Origin: Cupriavidus pauculus
Lineage (GTDB): Bacteria > Pseudomonadota > Gammaproteobacteria > Burkholderiales > Burkholderiaceae
Direction: 5' to 3'
Length of the DNA stretch: 64,000 nt
NCBI RefSeq assembly: GCF_022179805.1
Contig: NZ_BPUO01000013.1
Location: forward strand, 1-64,000
Translations under genes and position numbers: made by a program
Notes under the pieces: model-generated
Database searches by the model: none
What the model was told of the DNA's origin: nothing
What the model saw: only the letters and a program-made list of their open reading frames with translations
Shown: one piece after another, positions 39,758 to 51,328 of the stretch
Layout: the number at the start of each line of letters is the position of its first letter
Numbering within the stretch: the first letter of the stretch is position 1

Positions 39758-40147
39758 GTTGTACGCCGGCAGGGCAGTGGCTTCCGGCCGCGCGCCTGAC
39801 TGGGTGTTCGAAGTCCATCACGCATCGACACGGCGCTCCCTATCCGCCCGTCGATAGCCAGGACTGACATCGACCCGTCAGTGCGTACGGCTGCGCCGCT
39901 GCCGCGCCGCATGTCGTCCGTCGCATCCCGTTGCCGGGCAGGCAGGCCATCGGCCGCCTCCCCGGACTGGTTTCCCGCCCTCCCGGCGCGGGATGTCTCC
40001 GTCCGCGCGGCGCGTTTATCCAGACGCGCCGCGTTGGCGTTTTGAATCCAAGGTATTCCCTGCTGCACCCGCACACCGGCCCGCTTGGTTGCGGCGGCAT
40101 CCGCCCCTATGATGCAGGCAGGTTTTCTCCGCTTGAGGACAGTTCAA
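39758..40147 (+). other. ftsZ 3' region and peroxiredoxin upstream region
   Basis: A 390-base GC-rich stretch without a supported gene. It contains the hairpin at 40006-40033, which may end the dcw transcript, and then the leader of the peroxiredoxin gene. Confidence 0.45.
40006..40044 (+). terminator. Probable terminator of the dcw cluster
   Basis: A 10-bp perfect stem (CGCGGCGCGT at 40006-40015 with ACGCGCCGCG at 40024-40033) and an 8-base loop, followed by TTGGCGTTTTG. The T-tract is imperfect. It lies about 250 bases past the ftsZ stop. Confidence 0.6.
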
Positions 40148-40654
40148 ATGATCGCCGTTGGCCAGCGCGTCCCGGACGCCACGTTGTACGAGTTTTTCGA
40201 AACGGAAGCCGGCGGCTGCTCGCTCGGTCCCAATGCATTCCCCGTGGCCGAGCTGGTCAAGGGCAAGAAGATCGTGGTGTTCGGCCTGCCTGGCGCGTTC
40301 ACGCCCACCTGCTCGGCCAAGCATGTGCCGGGCTTCGTCACGCTGAACGACCAGCTTCGGGCCGCCGGTGTGGACGAAGTGTGGTGCCATTCGGTCAACG
40401 ACGCCTTCGTGATGGGCGCCTGGGGTCGTGAACAGAACACCGGCGGCAAGGTTCGCATGATGGCCGACGGCGCAGCCCAGTGGGCCCGCGCGCTGGGCCT
40501 GGACCAGGACCTGAGCCAGCGTGGCCTGGGCGTGCGCGCCAAGCGCTATGCCATGGTCATCGACAATGGCGTGGTGACCCACGTGGCCGTCGAAGAGCCC
40601 GGTGAATTCAAGGTCAGCAGCGCCGAGGCAGTTCTGGAAGCGTTGCGCGCCTGA
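40148..40654 (+). CDS. Peroxiredoxin (Prx5 type)
   Basis: A 168-aa thiol peroxidase expected to reduce hydrogen and alkyl peroxides in the cytoplasm. PGAFTPTCSAKHVPGF contains the peroxidatic Cys and its Thr/Pro pocket, and CHSVNDAFVMGAWGREQ is the Prx5/AhpE-like block. Further Cys residues are GGCSLG near the N-terminus and VWCHSV. It sits between ftsZ and lpxC on the same strand, which does not imply a role in division. ATG 40148 gives the usual family start. Confidence 0.92.
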   Translation: MIAVGQRVPDATLYEFFETEAGGCSLGPNAFPVAELVKGKKIVVFGLPGAFTPTCSAKHVPGFVTLNDQLRAAGVDEVWCHSVNDAFVMGAWGREQNTGGKVRMMADGAAQWARALGLDQDLSQRGLGVRAKRYAMVIDNGVVTHVAVEEPGEFKVSSAEAVLEALRA

Positions 40655-40808
40655 CACGAAGCGTGTCAGTAAAAGTGATGTATTGGGCGATTCATTAACA
40701 TTGCATAACACCCGGACACAAAGTGGTGCAGCGCAATACAGCGACTGGTGGTAGTATCGCGTTATTGGATTTTTCGCCCAATAGCTTTTAATAATAGTTG
40801 AGGCCGTC
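40655..40808 (+). promoter_or_regulatory. lpxC promoter/leader with inverted repeat
   Basis: An AT-rich gap. TATTGGGCGA (40681-40690) recurs as its exact reverse complement TCGCCCAATA at 40774-40783. A second TATTGG (40763-40768) can pair with the same right arm. TGGTAGTAT (40749-40757) resembles an extended -10. The arrangement could be an operator pair or alternative RNA folds. Confidence 0.5.
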
Positions 40809-41726
40809 ATGCTCAAACAGCGCACTATCAAATCCGTGGTGAAGACGGTCGGTATCGGTTTGCACTCGGGTCGCAAGGTGACGCTGTCGCTGAGGCCGGC
40901 CCCCGCCGATACCGGCATCGTGTTCACCCGCGTCGATCTACCGGAAGCGGTGGAGATTCCCGTTGCCGCATCGGCAATCGGCGACACGCGTCTGGCGTCG
41001 GTCCTGCAGAAGGACGGCGCCCGCGTTTCCACGGTCGAACACCTGATGTCGGCTTGCGCCGGCCTTGGCATCGATAACCTCTACGTCGACGTCGACGCCG
41101 AGGAAATTCCGATCATGGACGGCAGCGCCGCTTCGTTCGTGTTCCTGTTGCAGTCTGCAGGGATCGAGGAGCAGCCGTCGGCCAAGCGTTTCATCCGCGT
41201 GAAGAAGGCCGTGGAAGTGCGCGAGGGCGACAAGCTGGCCCGCCTGGAGCCGTTCTTCGGCTTCAAGCTCGCATTCACGATCGACTTCCGCCATCCGGCC
41301 GTCGACAAGACTGGCCAGACTTTCGAGATCGATTTTGGCGATACGAGCTATGTGCGTGAAATCGCCCGTGCTCGCACGTTCGGTTTTGCCCACGAAGTGG
41401 AAGCACTGCGCGAGATGGGCCTGGCACGCGGCGGCAGCCTCGACAACGCCATCGTGCTCGACGAGCACCGCATGCTGAACAACGAGGAACTCCGCTACGG
41501 CGACGAGTTCGTCCGCCACAAGATTCTCGACGCGATCGGTGACCTCTACGTGGTGGGCCATCCGCTGATCGGCTCGTATATCGCGCATAAGTCGGGCCAC
41601 GGCCTGAACAACCAGCTGCTGCGCGCACTGCTGGCGGATCAGGAAGCCTACGAGATCGTGACGTTCGACAAGCTGGAGGAAGCGCCCACGGCGTTCCTGC
41701 CGCAGGTCCAGCCGGCGTTTGCCTGA
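40809..41726 (+). CDS. lpxC: UDP-3-O-acyl-N-acetylglucosamine deacetylase LpxC
   Basis: A 305-aa zinc enzyme for the committed step of lipid A synthesis. [25 protein letters not shown] is the start of domain 1, [18 protein letters not shown] holds the zinc-binding His, and [28 protein letters not shown] and [19 protein letters not shown] (further His and Asp ligands) follow. It lies just beyond the dcw cluster, as in many proteobacteria, and ends at a strong terminator. Confidence 0.96.
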   Translation: MLKQRTIKSVVKTVGIGLHSGRKVTLSLRPAPADTGIVFTRVDLPEAVEIPVAASAIGDTRLASVLQKDGARVSTVEHLMSACAGLGIDNLYVDVDAEEIPIMDGSAASFVFLLQSAGIEEQPSAKRFIRVKKAVEVREGDKLARLEPFFGFKLAFTIDFRHPAVDKTGQTFEIDFGDTSYVREIARARTFGFAHEVEALREMGLARGGSLDNAIVLDEHRMLNNEELRYGDEFVRHKILDAIGDLYVVGHPLIGSYIAHKSGHGLNNQLLRALLADQEAYEIVTFDKLEEAPTAFLPQVQPAFA

Positions 41727-41755
41727 TCGTCGGCCAACGCGCCGAGTAGAAGATA

Positions 41756-41790
41756 AAAGTCCCGCGTTCGAGAGAACGCGGGACTTTTTG
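41756..41790. terminator. Bidirectional intrinsic terminator after lpxC
   Basis: A 14-bp perfect stem (AAAGTCCCGCGTTC at 41756-41769 with its complement at 41774-41787), a 4-base loop (GAGA) and a T-run; A-rich bases on the other side let it work for the convergent gene too. Confidence 0.93.
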
Positions 41791-41804
41791 TTTCTACCGC
41801 GCCG

Positions 41805-42515
41805 TTAGACCGCTTGCGTCTCGGGCATCGTGGGCTTGGGGCCCGCAATGGCCAGCACGATCCCCAGCGCGACGCCAAGCAATGCCGCAAACAGGATCTG
41901 GGAGTCGGGCGGCAGCAGGAACGTCAGGCAATGGGCGGGAATCCAGAAGAACGGAATCGTCTTCTTGAAGACAAAGCCCCACTGGGTTTGCCAATCGAGT
42001 GCCTTCAGGTGTTCCGCGACAGCGACCGGCCGATATAGCGCACGCACCGATCCCTGGTGCCGGGCAATATGCATGTCGGTGATCTTGTGGGTCGCCATCA
42101 TGACGGGAGAGAAAATCAGGTTCATCAGCGTACTGATGAACAGCGCCCCCACCAGTTTCAACGTCGTGAATTCACTGGCCATCGCGGCGACGACGCCGTC
42201 GACGCCAAGGTATTCCGCGAAATAGGGCGAGCCGACAGCGAAAACCTTGAAGGCGGCGCTGATGGCCAGGCCGAGAAGCCCCCATACGACCATTCTCGGC
42301 ACGAGGCCAAAACCCTTTCCCGGATAACGGCCGATGCGTATGCGCTGCCCAATCACCTCGCCCAACGTCGCCAGCACGCCGAACTTGATGAAGGCCATCA
42401 CCATCCCGTGGTCCGCATTGAAGTCCTTGTGGACGGCGAGTAGCTCCAGCAACAAGGAAAACGGCAGGAGGATCAGGCAGAGCAGCGCCGCTAGCGCAAG
42501 GTCCTGGATTTTCAT
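41805..42515 (-). CDS. Hypothetical integral membrane protein, possibly Mpv17/PMP22-like
   Basis: A 236-aa inner-membrane protein with about six hydrophobic segments (approximate residues 6-26, 38-56, 70-92, 120-140, 190-205, 210-228). Blocks such as KFGVLATLGEVIGQRIRIGRYPGKGFG and PRMVVWGLLGLAISAAFKVF and FFWIPAHCLTFLLPPDSQILFAALL recall bacterial proteins sometimes labelled Mpv17/PMP22-like, but I am not certain of the family. The function is unknown. It lies 14 bases downstream of the M20 gene on the same strand, so the two likely form an operon. Confidence 0.75.
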   Translation of the reverse strand: MKIQDLALAALLCLILLPFSLLLELLAVHKDFNADHGMVMAFIKFGVLATLGEVIGQRIRIGRYPGKGFGLVPRMVVWGLLGLAISAAFKVFAVGSPYFAEYLGVDGVVAAMASEFTTLKLVGALFISTLMNLIFSPVMMATHKITDMHIARHQGSVRALYRPVAVAEHLKALDWQTQWGFVFKKTIPFFWIPAHCLTFLLPPDSQILFAALLGVALGIVLAIAGPKPTMPETQAV

Positions 42516-42529
42516 GGGCTGCGGCAGCG

Positions 42530-43699
42530 TTACTTCAGGTAGCTCTCAGCCATCGCACACCAGTAGGCGGCGGGCACGAGGCACTTGTCGTTGAAGTCGT
42601 AGCCCGGGTTATGGACCATGCAATAGCCCGGTTCGTCGCCACTGCCGATCAGCATGTAGCAGCCGTTCGGATTCGCTTCCAGCATGAACGCGAAATCCTC
42701 GCTGCCCGGCAGTTGCGGTGCGTCGGTATGGACCCTGTCTTCCCCGAACATGTCCCGGGCTACCTGCACGGCAAATCGGGTGGCATCGCTGCCATTCACC
42801 AGTACCGGACTGCCGTTGACGTGCTTGACCTCGGCCGTGGCGCCAAAACTTTCCGCCTGCAGCCGGGCCACTTCGCCAATGCGCTTGAGCAGCAAGGTCC
42901 GGACGGCCGGGTTCAGCGAGCGGACGCTCAGCTTCATCAGCGCCTTGCTGTTGATGATATTGGGCGCCTGGCCAGACTGGATACTGCCGATCGTGATGAC
43001 GGCTGCCTCGAATGGGGAGACGTTGCGCGAGACGATGCTTTGAAGGGCGGTGCCAATGTGGCAGGCGATGAGCGTGGCATCGATGGCTTTCTCGGGAATC
43101 GCGCCGTGGCCGCCAACACCGTTGATTTCAATATGCAGCGTATCGGACGACGCCATGAATGGGCTATCCCGGAAATAGAACTCGCATTCCCGAAATCCCG
43201 GCATATTGTGCATGGCGAAAATGGCGTCGCAGGGAAACTGCTTGAATAATCCATCGTCCAGCATTACCTTGCCGCCGTACAGCAATTCCTCGGCCAGCTG
43301 GAATAACAAATGCAGCGTGCCGTCGAAATTCCGCGTTTTCGCGAGATACTCGGCGGCACATAATAAAATCGCCGTATGCCCGTCATGGCCGCAGCCGTGG
43401 AATCTGCCCGGGACGGTGCTGCTCCATTCCTTGCCACTGTTCTCGGTCATCGGCAAGGCATCCATATCGGCGCGAATCCCTAGGCGCTTGCTGCCGTTGC
43501 CGCACTTCAACGTGCCGACCACGCCGGTCTTGGCCAGGCCGCGATTGACCTCGTAACCCCACCCGGCGAGCATCTCCGCCACCAGGTCGCTGGTGCCGGA
43601 TTCCTCGAATCCCACTTCCGGGTGCTGGTGAATCTGGCGTCGGATTTTGACGAATTTCTCCCCGCTCTCCGCGATTGCTTTCAGGATGTTCTGGTGCAT
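42530..43699 (-). CDS. M20 family metallo-amidohydrolase (second copy, divergent motif)
   Basis: A 389-aa relative of hippurate hydrolase/aminoacylase. RRQIHQHPEVGFEESGTSDLVAEML, GIRADMDALPM, RFHGCGHDGHTAILLCAAEYLAKTRNFDG in outline and PGSEDFAFMLEANPNGCYMLIG keep the metal ligands. The usual FQPAEEGGGGA loop reads FQLAEELLYGGK, retaining the catalytic Glu pair but losing Pro and Gly residues. Parts of the gene and its leader are less GC-rich than the neighbours. ATG 43699 follows AAAGGAG. The substrate is unknown. Confidence 0.9.
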   Translation of the reverse strand: MHQNILKAIAESGEKFVKIRRQIHQHPEVGFEESGTSDLVAEMLAGWGYEVNRGLAKTGVVGTLKCGNGSKRLGIRADMDALPMTENSGKEWSSTVPGRFHGCGHDGHTAILLCAAEYLAKTRNFDGTLHLLFQLAEELLYGGKVMLDDGLFKQFPCDAIFAMHNMPGFRECEFYFRDSPFMASSDTLHIEINGVGGHGAIPEKAIDATLIACHIGTALQSIVSRNVSPFEAAVITIGSIQSGQAPNIINSKALMKLSVRSLNPAVRTLLLKRIGEVARLQAESFGATAEVKHVNGSPVLVNGSDATRFAVQVARDMFGEDRVHTDAPQLPGSEDFAFMLEANPNGCYMLIGSGDEPGYCMVHNPGYDFNDKCLVPAAYWCAMAESYLK

Positions 43700-43940
43700 G
43701 GCAATTCTCCTTTGATCTTTGGCAAAAAAGATTTTCGATGGAGGCGCAATGACCATTATGCTGTCAACCCGCGCGAGCGGATTGATGTGCGGCAATTCAG
43801 GGGAAACGATTTGAACGGCGGGAAAAATCAGCGGGCAGACGTTGTTTTGGAATCCGAGCGCGCGCTCGGAAGGTAATCGTCGCGGAAAGTGAGAATCCTC
43901 TGATTACAAATACCGATGGCGCGCCATCGGTTGCGATCAG
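43700..43940. promoter_or_regulatory. Upstream region of the M20/membrane-protein operon
   Basis: A 241-base gap, AT-richer than its surroundings near 43700-43800 and 43880-43915, expected to hold the promoter of the minus-strand M20 operon. No confident hexamers, no gene. Confidence 0.35.
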
Positions 43941-44450
43941 TCAGCCCTTGCGATGATGCGCGAGCAGTGCCTGCACGGCGTCTTTCAGCGGGGAGTCTTC
44001 CAGGTTGTGGGCCAGCACATCCATGCTCTGCAGGCCGGCCGGCGACATGTTCTCCGCGCGCGGCTTGCGCTCGGCGGGGCCGGTGTCCCAGTCGCCACGT
44101 CCTACCTCGGGTTGTACCCGTACACGGATTGCAGTAATCTGCGAGCCACGTTGTTGCAGCCGGGAAAGCAAAGTGGGCACCACTTGCCTGACCCGGGCGG
44201 CCGCCGCGCCATGGGCAGCCAGCAACAGCAGCGTTTGCTCCGCCTGCGGGCCGCGGCTGTCGGTCTTGATGCCGCCCACGGCGATGCCGGACCGCAAGGC
44301 CGGTGGCAGCAACGCGAAGACTTCCGCCTCCAGAGACGCCAGATGCCGTGCGGTCTGCATCAGCGCAGAAACCGGCCCGGCCTTGGCCAGCCAGTCATTC
44401 AACGGCTTGGCGTTCGGGGTCTTGTGAGCGTGGTGGGTGAACAAGCGCAT
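43941..44450 (-). CDS. dciA: DUF721 protein, probable helicase loader DciA
   Basis: A 169-aa protein with the DUF721-like pattern LNDWLAKAGPVSALMQTARHLASLEAEVFALLPPAL near the N-terminus and LLLLAAHGAAAARVRQVVPTLLSRLQQRG followed by the strand SQITAIRVRVQPEV, then a likely disordered tail. DUF721 proteins (DciA) assist loading of the replicative helicase DnaB in bacteria without DnaC or DnaI. A place between lpxC and secA is common in beta- and gammaproteobacteria and supports the call. It is divergent from the M23 peptidase gene. Confidence 0.75.
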   Translation of the reverse strand: MRLFTHHAHKTPNAKPLNDWLAKAGPVSALMQTARHLASLEAEVFALLPPALRSGIAVGGIKTDSRGPQAEQTLLLLAAHGAAAARVRQVVPTLLSRLQQRGSQITAIRVRVQPEVGRGDWDTGPAERKPRAENMSPAGLQSMDVLAHNLEDSPLKDAVQALLAHHRKG

Positions 44451-44556
44451 GCGTGCATTCTAGCGCGCAATCCTTGCCCGTCCGAGAGCCGGGATGCGAT
44501 GCCTGCATGCGCGCCGGAGCCAATGGCTCCGTCCTTGGGAACTGTGGGGGTAGGTC

Positions 44557-45501
44557 ATGCAAATCATCGTGCTGCATCCGCGCGAGCCGCGGGTGTTCCG
44601 CTTTCAATTGACGCGTATGCGCGTCGTGCTGCTGGGCCTGGCGCTGTGTGCGCTGGTGGCCATGGCATCGTCGGGGCTGACCTGGCTGGTCGCCCGCAAC
44701 CAGGCCACGCCCGAGGTGTCGCGCCAGGCTCGCGACAGTGCCTACCTGCGCGAAAACGTGGCCGTGCTGGCCACACGCCTTGGCGAACTGCAGGCGCAGA
44801 TGGTGCGGCTGGACGCGCTCGGCGAGCGGGTGTCCGGACTGGCCGGCATCGCGCCCCAGGATTTCGATTTTCGCCATCGGCCGGCACGTGGCGGTCCTGC
44901 CCGCCCGGCCCCGGCCGGCGAGCTGACGCTGCCCGAACTGCAGGACGAACTGAACCAGCTGGGCAAGCAGGCCCAGCACCGGGTCGATTATTTCGACGTC
45001 ATCGAAACGGCGCTGATGGACCGCCAGCTGCGCGAACGCCGCCAGCCCAGCGTGCTGCCGGTGGCCACTGGCTACGATGGGTCGAGCTTCGGCACGCGCA
45101 TCGATCCCTTTACCGGCCGCCGCTCCCAGCATGACGGGGTGGACTTCGTGGCGCCGGCCGGCACGCCGATCGTGGCGGCCGCCGGTGGCGTTGTGGTGGC
45201 TTCGGAATGGCACCACGAGTACGGCAACATGATCGACGTGGACCATGGCGACGGGGTCAAGACGCGCTATGCCCACGCATCGAAAGTGCTGGTCAAGGTG
45301 GGCGATCTGGTCCGCGCGGGCCAGCAGATCGCCCGCGTGGGCAGCACCGGGCGGTCTACGGGCGCCCATCTGCATTTCGAAGTCCATGTGAATGGCGTGC
45401 CACGCAACCCCGGCGCGTTCCTGGTGGCCGCGGCACCCGCGCCGGCCCAGGCCGCCCTGGCGGCCGCGCCGGTGCCGACCGACCGCACCGCCATCCGCTG
45501 A
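44557..45501 (+). CDS. M23 family (LytM) peptidoglycan peptidase
   Basis: A 314-aa envelope protein. One membrane anchor (~21-45) and a coiled-coil region (~55-110 and 125-155) precede a C-terminal LytM domain. Zinc ligands appear intact in SQHDGVDFVAPAGTPI (HxxxD) and TGAHLHFEVHVNG (HxH), together with the catalytic-site region RYAHASKV. It should cleave peptidoglycan cross-links in the periplasm or regulate a cell-wall enzyme. The gene lies between dciA and secA, as often seen. Confidence 0.9.
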   Translation: MQIIVLHPREPRVFRFQLTRMRVVLLGLALCALVAMASSGLTWLVARNQATPEVSRQARDSAYLRENVAVLATRLGELQAQMVRLDALGERVSGLAGIAPQDFDFRHRPARGGPARPAPAGELTLPELQDELNQLGKQAQHRVDYFDVIETALMDRQLRERRQPSVLPVATGYDGSSFGTRIDPFTGRRSQHDGVDFVAPAGTPIVAAAGGVVVASEWHHEYGNMIDVDHGDGVKTRYAHASKVLVKVGDLVRAGQQIARVGSTGRSTGAHLHFEVHVNGVPRNPGAFLVAAAPAPAQAALAAAPVPTDRTAIR

Positions 45502-45731
45502 CAACATTGCGCTTCACCGGAACATTGAAGGTGGCGCACCTGTCCCAACCTGCTGCAAAGGCTGCCCGTCAAAGTGGCCGAGGCTGTTGCACCTGTACAG
45601 AATCTGTGCTGGCAACAGGCCCGGTCAGGACATCGGCACATGATAAACTCGGCGTTTCGCGCCAATCTACCCATTCCTCGCGCGTGTCTGGCCGGTCTTG
45701 CGCCGGTCTGCCGCGCAGGTGAAAGCACTCG

Positions 45732-48521
<2,790 letters not shown>

Positions 48522-48550
48522 AGCCAGCCGCGACATAGCAGTCAACCAGA

Positions 48551-48588
48551 CATGCCCGCTTGAGTTGGTGCTCAAGCGGGCATGTTCG
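48551..48588 (+). terminator. Hairpin after secA
   Basis: A 14-bp perfect stem (CATGCCCGCTTGAG at 48551-48564 with its complement at 48571-48584) around TTGGTG. It is followed by only a short TTCGT, so termination may be partial and let some secA transcript reach argJ. Confidence 0.7.
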
Positions 48589-48629
48589 TCAGAAGCATCG
48601 GAAGTATCAGAGATTTAGAGGAAACGCAC

Positions 48630-49853
48630 ATGCCCGTGAACTTGCCCCTGCCGCAGGCAGAAAACCTGAAATCCGTCGCTGGTGTCGAGCTCGGCTGGGC
48701 CGAGGGCGGCATCCGCAAGGCCAATCGCAAGGATGTGCTGGTGGTGAAGGTGGCCGAAGGCAGCACGGTGGCGGGCGTGTTCACGCAGAACCGATTCTGC
48801 GCCGCGCCGGTGCAGGTTTGCCGCGAACACCTGGCAGCAGGTGCCATCCGCGCGCTGGTGGTCAATACCGGCAATGCCAACGCGGGCACTGGCGAGCCGG
48901 GCCTGGCAGCGGCGCGGGCCACGTGCGACGCGCTGGCCAAGCAACTGGGCATCGCCGCCAACCAGGTGCTGCCGTTCTCGACCGGCGTGATCCTGGAGCA
49001 ACTGCCGGTGGACCGCCTGACCGCAGCGCTGCCTGCCGCCATCGGCAACCTGCGCGCCGACAACTGGCTGGCCGCCGCCGAGTCGATCATGACCACCGAC
49101 ACGCAGCCCAAGGCGGCATCGCGCACGGTGCAGATCGACGGCAAGACGGTGACGATGTCCGGCATCAGCAAGGGCGCCGGCATGATCCGCCCGAACATGG
49201 CGACGATGCTGGGTTTCATCGCCATGGATGCCGCCGTGGCGCAGCCTGTGCTGCAGAAGCTGGTGTCGCACGCCGCCGACCATTCGTTCAACAGCATCAC
49301 GATCGATGGCGACACGTCGACCAATGACTCGTTCGTGCTGATCGCGTCGGGCAAGTCCGGCGCTACGGTGAACAGCGCCGAAGGCCCGGCCTTCGAGGCA
49401 CTGCGCGACGCGGTGACCGCGCTGGCGCAGGAACTGGCGCAAATGATCGTGCGCGATGGCGAAGGTGCCACCAAGCTGATGACGATCCGCGTAGAAGGCG
49501 GCAAGGATGTGGCCGAATGCCGCCAGATCGCCTATGCCGTGGCCCACTCGCCTCTGGTCAAGACCGCATTCTTTGCGTCGGACCCCAACCTGGGCCGTAT
49601 CCTGGCGGCCGTTGGATACGCTGGCGTGAACGACCTCGACGTCGACCGCGTGAACCTGTGGCTGGACGACGTCTGGGTGGCACGCGACGGTGGCCGTAAC
49701 CCCGACTACCGTGAGGAAGACGGCCAGCGCGTGATGAAGCAGGCCGAGATCACGGTGCGCATCGCGCTGGGCCGTGGCAATGCCGACGCGACGGTATGGA
49801 CCTGCGACCTGTCGCATGACTACGTGTCGATCAACGCTGACTACCGTTCGTAA
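48630..49853 (+). CDS. argJ: Glutamate N-acetyltransferase / amino-acid acetyltransferase ArgJ
   Basis: A 407-aa enzyme that recycles the acetyl group in arginine synthesis. [49 protein letters not shown] and the self-cleavage site [18 protein letters not shown] are typical. Autocleavage is expected between Ala191 and Thr192, Thr becoming the nucleophile. Whether it is mono- or bifunctional cannot be told from sequence. ATG 48630 follows AGAGGAAA. The next gene starts 66 bases later. Confidence 0.95.
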   Translation: MPVNLPLPQAENLKSVAGVELGWAEGGIRKANRKDVLVVKVAEGSTVAGVFTQNRFCAAPVQVCREHLAAGAIRALVVNTGNANAGTGEPGLAAARATCDALAKQLGIAANQVLPFSTGVILEQLPVDRLTAALPAAIGNLRADNWLAAAESIMTTDTQPKAASRTVQIDGKTVTMSGISKGAGMIRPNMATMLGFIAMDAAVAQPVLQKLVSHAADHSFNSITIDGDTSTNDSFVLIASGKSGATVNSAEGPAFEALRDAVTALAQELAQMIVRDGEGATKLMTIRVEGGKDVAECRQIAYAVAHSPLVKTAFFASDPNLGRILAAVGYAGVNDLDVDRVNLWLDDVWVARDGGRNPDYREEDGQRVMKQAEITVRIALGRGNADATVWTCDLSHDYVSINADYRS

Positions 49854-49919
49854 GCCGGCTCGCAAGCCCGGCTCGTAAATTCCGGAACCCTTTCGTTTTC
49901 GCCTGAGAAGAAGCGCCCC

Positions 49920-50810
49920 ATGTCCGATCTTGCTACACGCCTCGATGGCTTCCTTGCCCGCCTTGAACAATGGCTCCCGCCCGAACTGACCGAGGCGGAC
50001 TGGAAGGAGGCGGTAGCGTTTCGCTGGCGCAAGCGGCAAAGCCTGTTCGGCAACATCGGCTATCTGCAGGCGATTCGCCAACTGCCGCCGATCCATCTGG
50101 GCGACCTGAAGAACATCGATCGCCAGAAAGATGCCATCGTCCGCAACACGCGCCAGTTCGTGAAGAACCTGCCGGCCAACAACGTGCTGCTGACGGGCGC
50201 GCGCGGTACCGGCAAGTCGTCGCTGATCAAGGCGTGCCTGAACGAATTCGTGCAGGATGGCCTGCGCCTGGTGGAAGTGGACAAGGACGACCTGGGTGAC
50301 CTTGGCGACATCGTCGAGAACCTGGCATCGCGTCCGGAGCGCTTTGTGATCTTCTGCGATGACCTGTCGTTCGAGGAAGGCGAATCGGGCTACAAGTCGC
50401 TGAAATCGGCGCTGGACGGATCGGTGGCCGCGCAGTCGGACAACGTGCTGATCTACGCCACGTCGAACCGCCGCCATCTGCTGCCCGAGTACATGAAGGA
50501 CAACGAGACGTACCAGCACACGGCCGATGGAGAGATCCATCCGGGCGAGGTGGTGGAAGAAAAGATCTCGCTGTCGGAGCGCTTCGGCCTGTGGTTGTCG
50601 TTCTACCCGCCGAAGCAGGACGAATACCTGGCGATCGTCGGTCACTGGCTGTCGCACTTTGGTTGCTCGCCGGCCGATATCGAGGCCGCGCGCGGCGACG
50701 CGCTGGTGTGGGCGCTGGAACGCGGGTCCCGCTCGGGCCGTGTGGCCTGGCAATTCGCGCGCGACTGGGGCGGCAAGCATGGCCAGCCGTTCGTCGCGGA
50801 CAAGGCATAG
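49920..50810 (+). CDS. DUF815 family AAA-type ATPase
   Basis: A 296-aa predicted cytoplasmic ATPase. Walker A is LLTGARGTGKSSLIKACL (about residues 86-97), Walker B is RFVIFCDDLSFEEGE, and a sensor-like NVLIYATSNRRHLLPE follows with FGLWLSFYPPKQDEYLAIV. This matches DUF815, a poorly characterised AAA family. In my memory argJ-DUF815-mutT is a common order in betaproteobacteria. The Nudix gene starts 1 base after its stop, so the two are cotranslated. Confidence 0.88.
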   Translation: MSDLATRLDGFLARLEQWLPPELTEADWKEAVAFRWRKRQSLFGNIGYLQAIRQLPPIHLGDLKNIDRQKDAIVRNTRQFVKNLPANNVLLTGARGTGKSSLIKACLNEFVQDGLRLVEVDKDDLGDLGDIVENLASRPERFVIFCDDLSFEEGESGYKSLKSALDGSVAAQSDNVLIYATSNRRHLLPEYMKDNETYQHTADGEIHPGEVVEEKISLSERFGLWLSFYPPKQDEYLAIVGHWLSHFGCSPADIEAARGDALVWALERGSRSGRVAWQFARDWGGKHGQPFVADKA

Positions 50811-50811
50811 C

Positions 50812-51255
50812 ATGACGAGTCAGGTGGATACCGTGACGACCGCCGACGGACAGACGCGCAAGGTCACCGAGGTGGCCGTGGGCGTGATGATCCAGCCCGA
50901 TGGCCGCTTTCTGCTGGCGCAGCGCCCGGCCGGCAAGCCGTACGAAGGCTACTGGGAATTCCCGGGCGGCAAGCTGGAGCCGGGCGAAACCGTGGAGGCC
51001 GCGCTGGCGCGCGAGCTGCACGAGGAGCTGGGGCTCGACATCCTGCGCAGCGAACGTTGGCATACGCTCGAACACGACTATCCGCACGCCTATGTGCGGC
51101 TGTATTTCTGCAAGATCACCGATTGGCGCGGCGAGCCGGTCGGCAGGGAAGGCCAGGCGTTTTCCTGGCAGGCGGTGCCCGTTGATGTGGGGCCGCTGCT
51201 ACCGGCGACGATTCCGGTCGTCGACTGGCTGGCGGAGGAATCCCGCACCAACTGA
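50812..51255 (+). CDS. mutT: Nudix hydrolase, MutT-like 8-oxo-dGTP diphosphatase
   Basis: A 147-aa Nudix enzyme. The Nudix box GGKLEPGETVEAALARELHEELG fits the G-x5-E-x7-REUxEExGU consensus fully. Flanking VAVGVMIQPDGRFLLAQRPAGKPYEGYWEFPGG is typical of MutT, which removes oxidised dGTP to prevent mutation. ATG 50812 was preferred; the longer upstream frame is a shadow of the DUF815 gene. An intrinsic terminator follows. Confidence 0.9.
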   Translation: MTSQVDTVTTADGQTRKVTEVAVGVMIQPDGRFLLAQRPAGKPYEGYWEFPGGKLEPGETVEAALARELHEELGLDILRSERWHTLEHDYPHAYVRLYFCKITDWRGEPVGREGQAFSWQAVPVDVGPLLPATIPVVDWLAEESRTN

Positions 51256-51268
51256 TGCAGAGAAAGCG

Positions 51269-51298
51269 TGCCCGGCAAATTAGCCGGGCATTTTCGTT
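51269..51298 (+). terminator. Intrinsic terminator after mutT
   Basis: An 8-bp stem (TGCCCGGC at 51269-51276 with GCCGGGCA at 51283-51290), loop AAATTA and the T-tract TTTTCGTT. Confidence 0.9.
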
Positions 51299-51328
51299 AA
51301 CCGGCCAGAAAACGAATCAGGAGGCTCC

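Noticed and set aside
41756-41790. The long hairpin after lpxC as a possible regulatory RNA
   Set aside because: It is a textbook bidirectional terminator between convergent genes and needs no other explanation.
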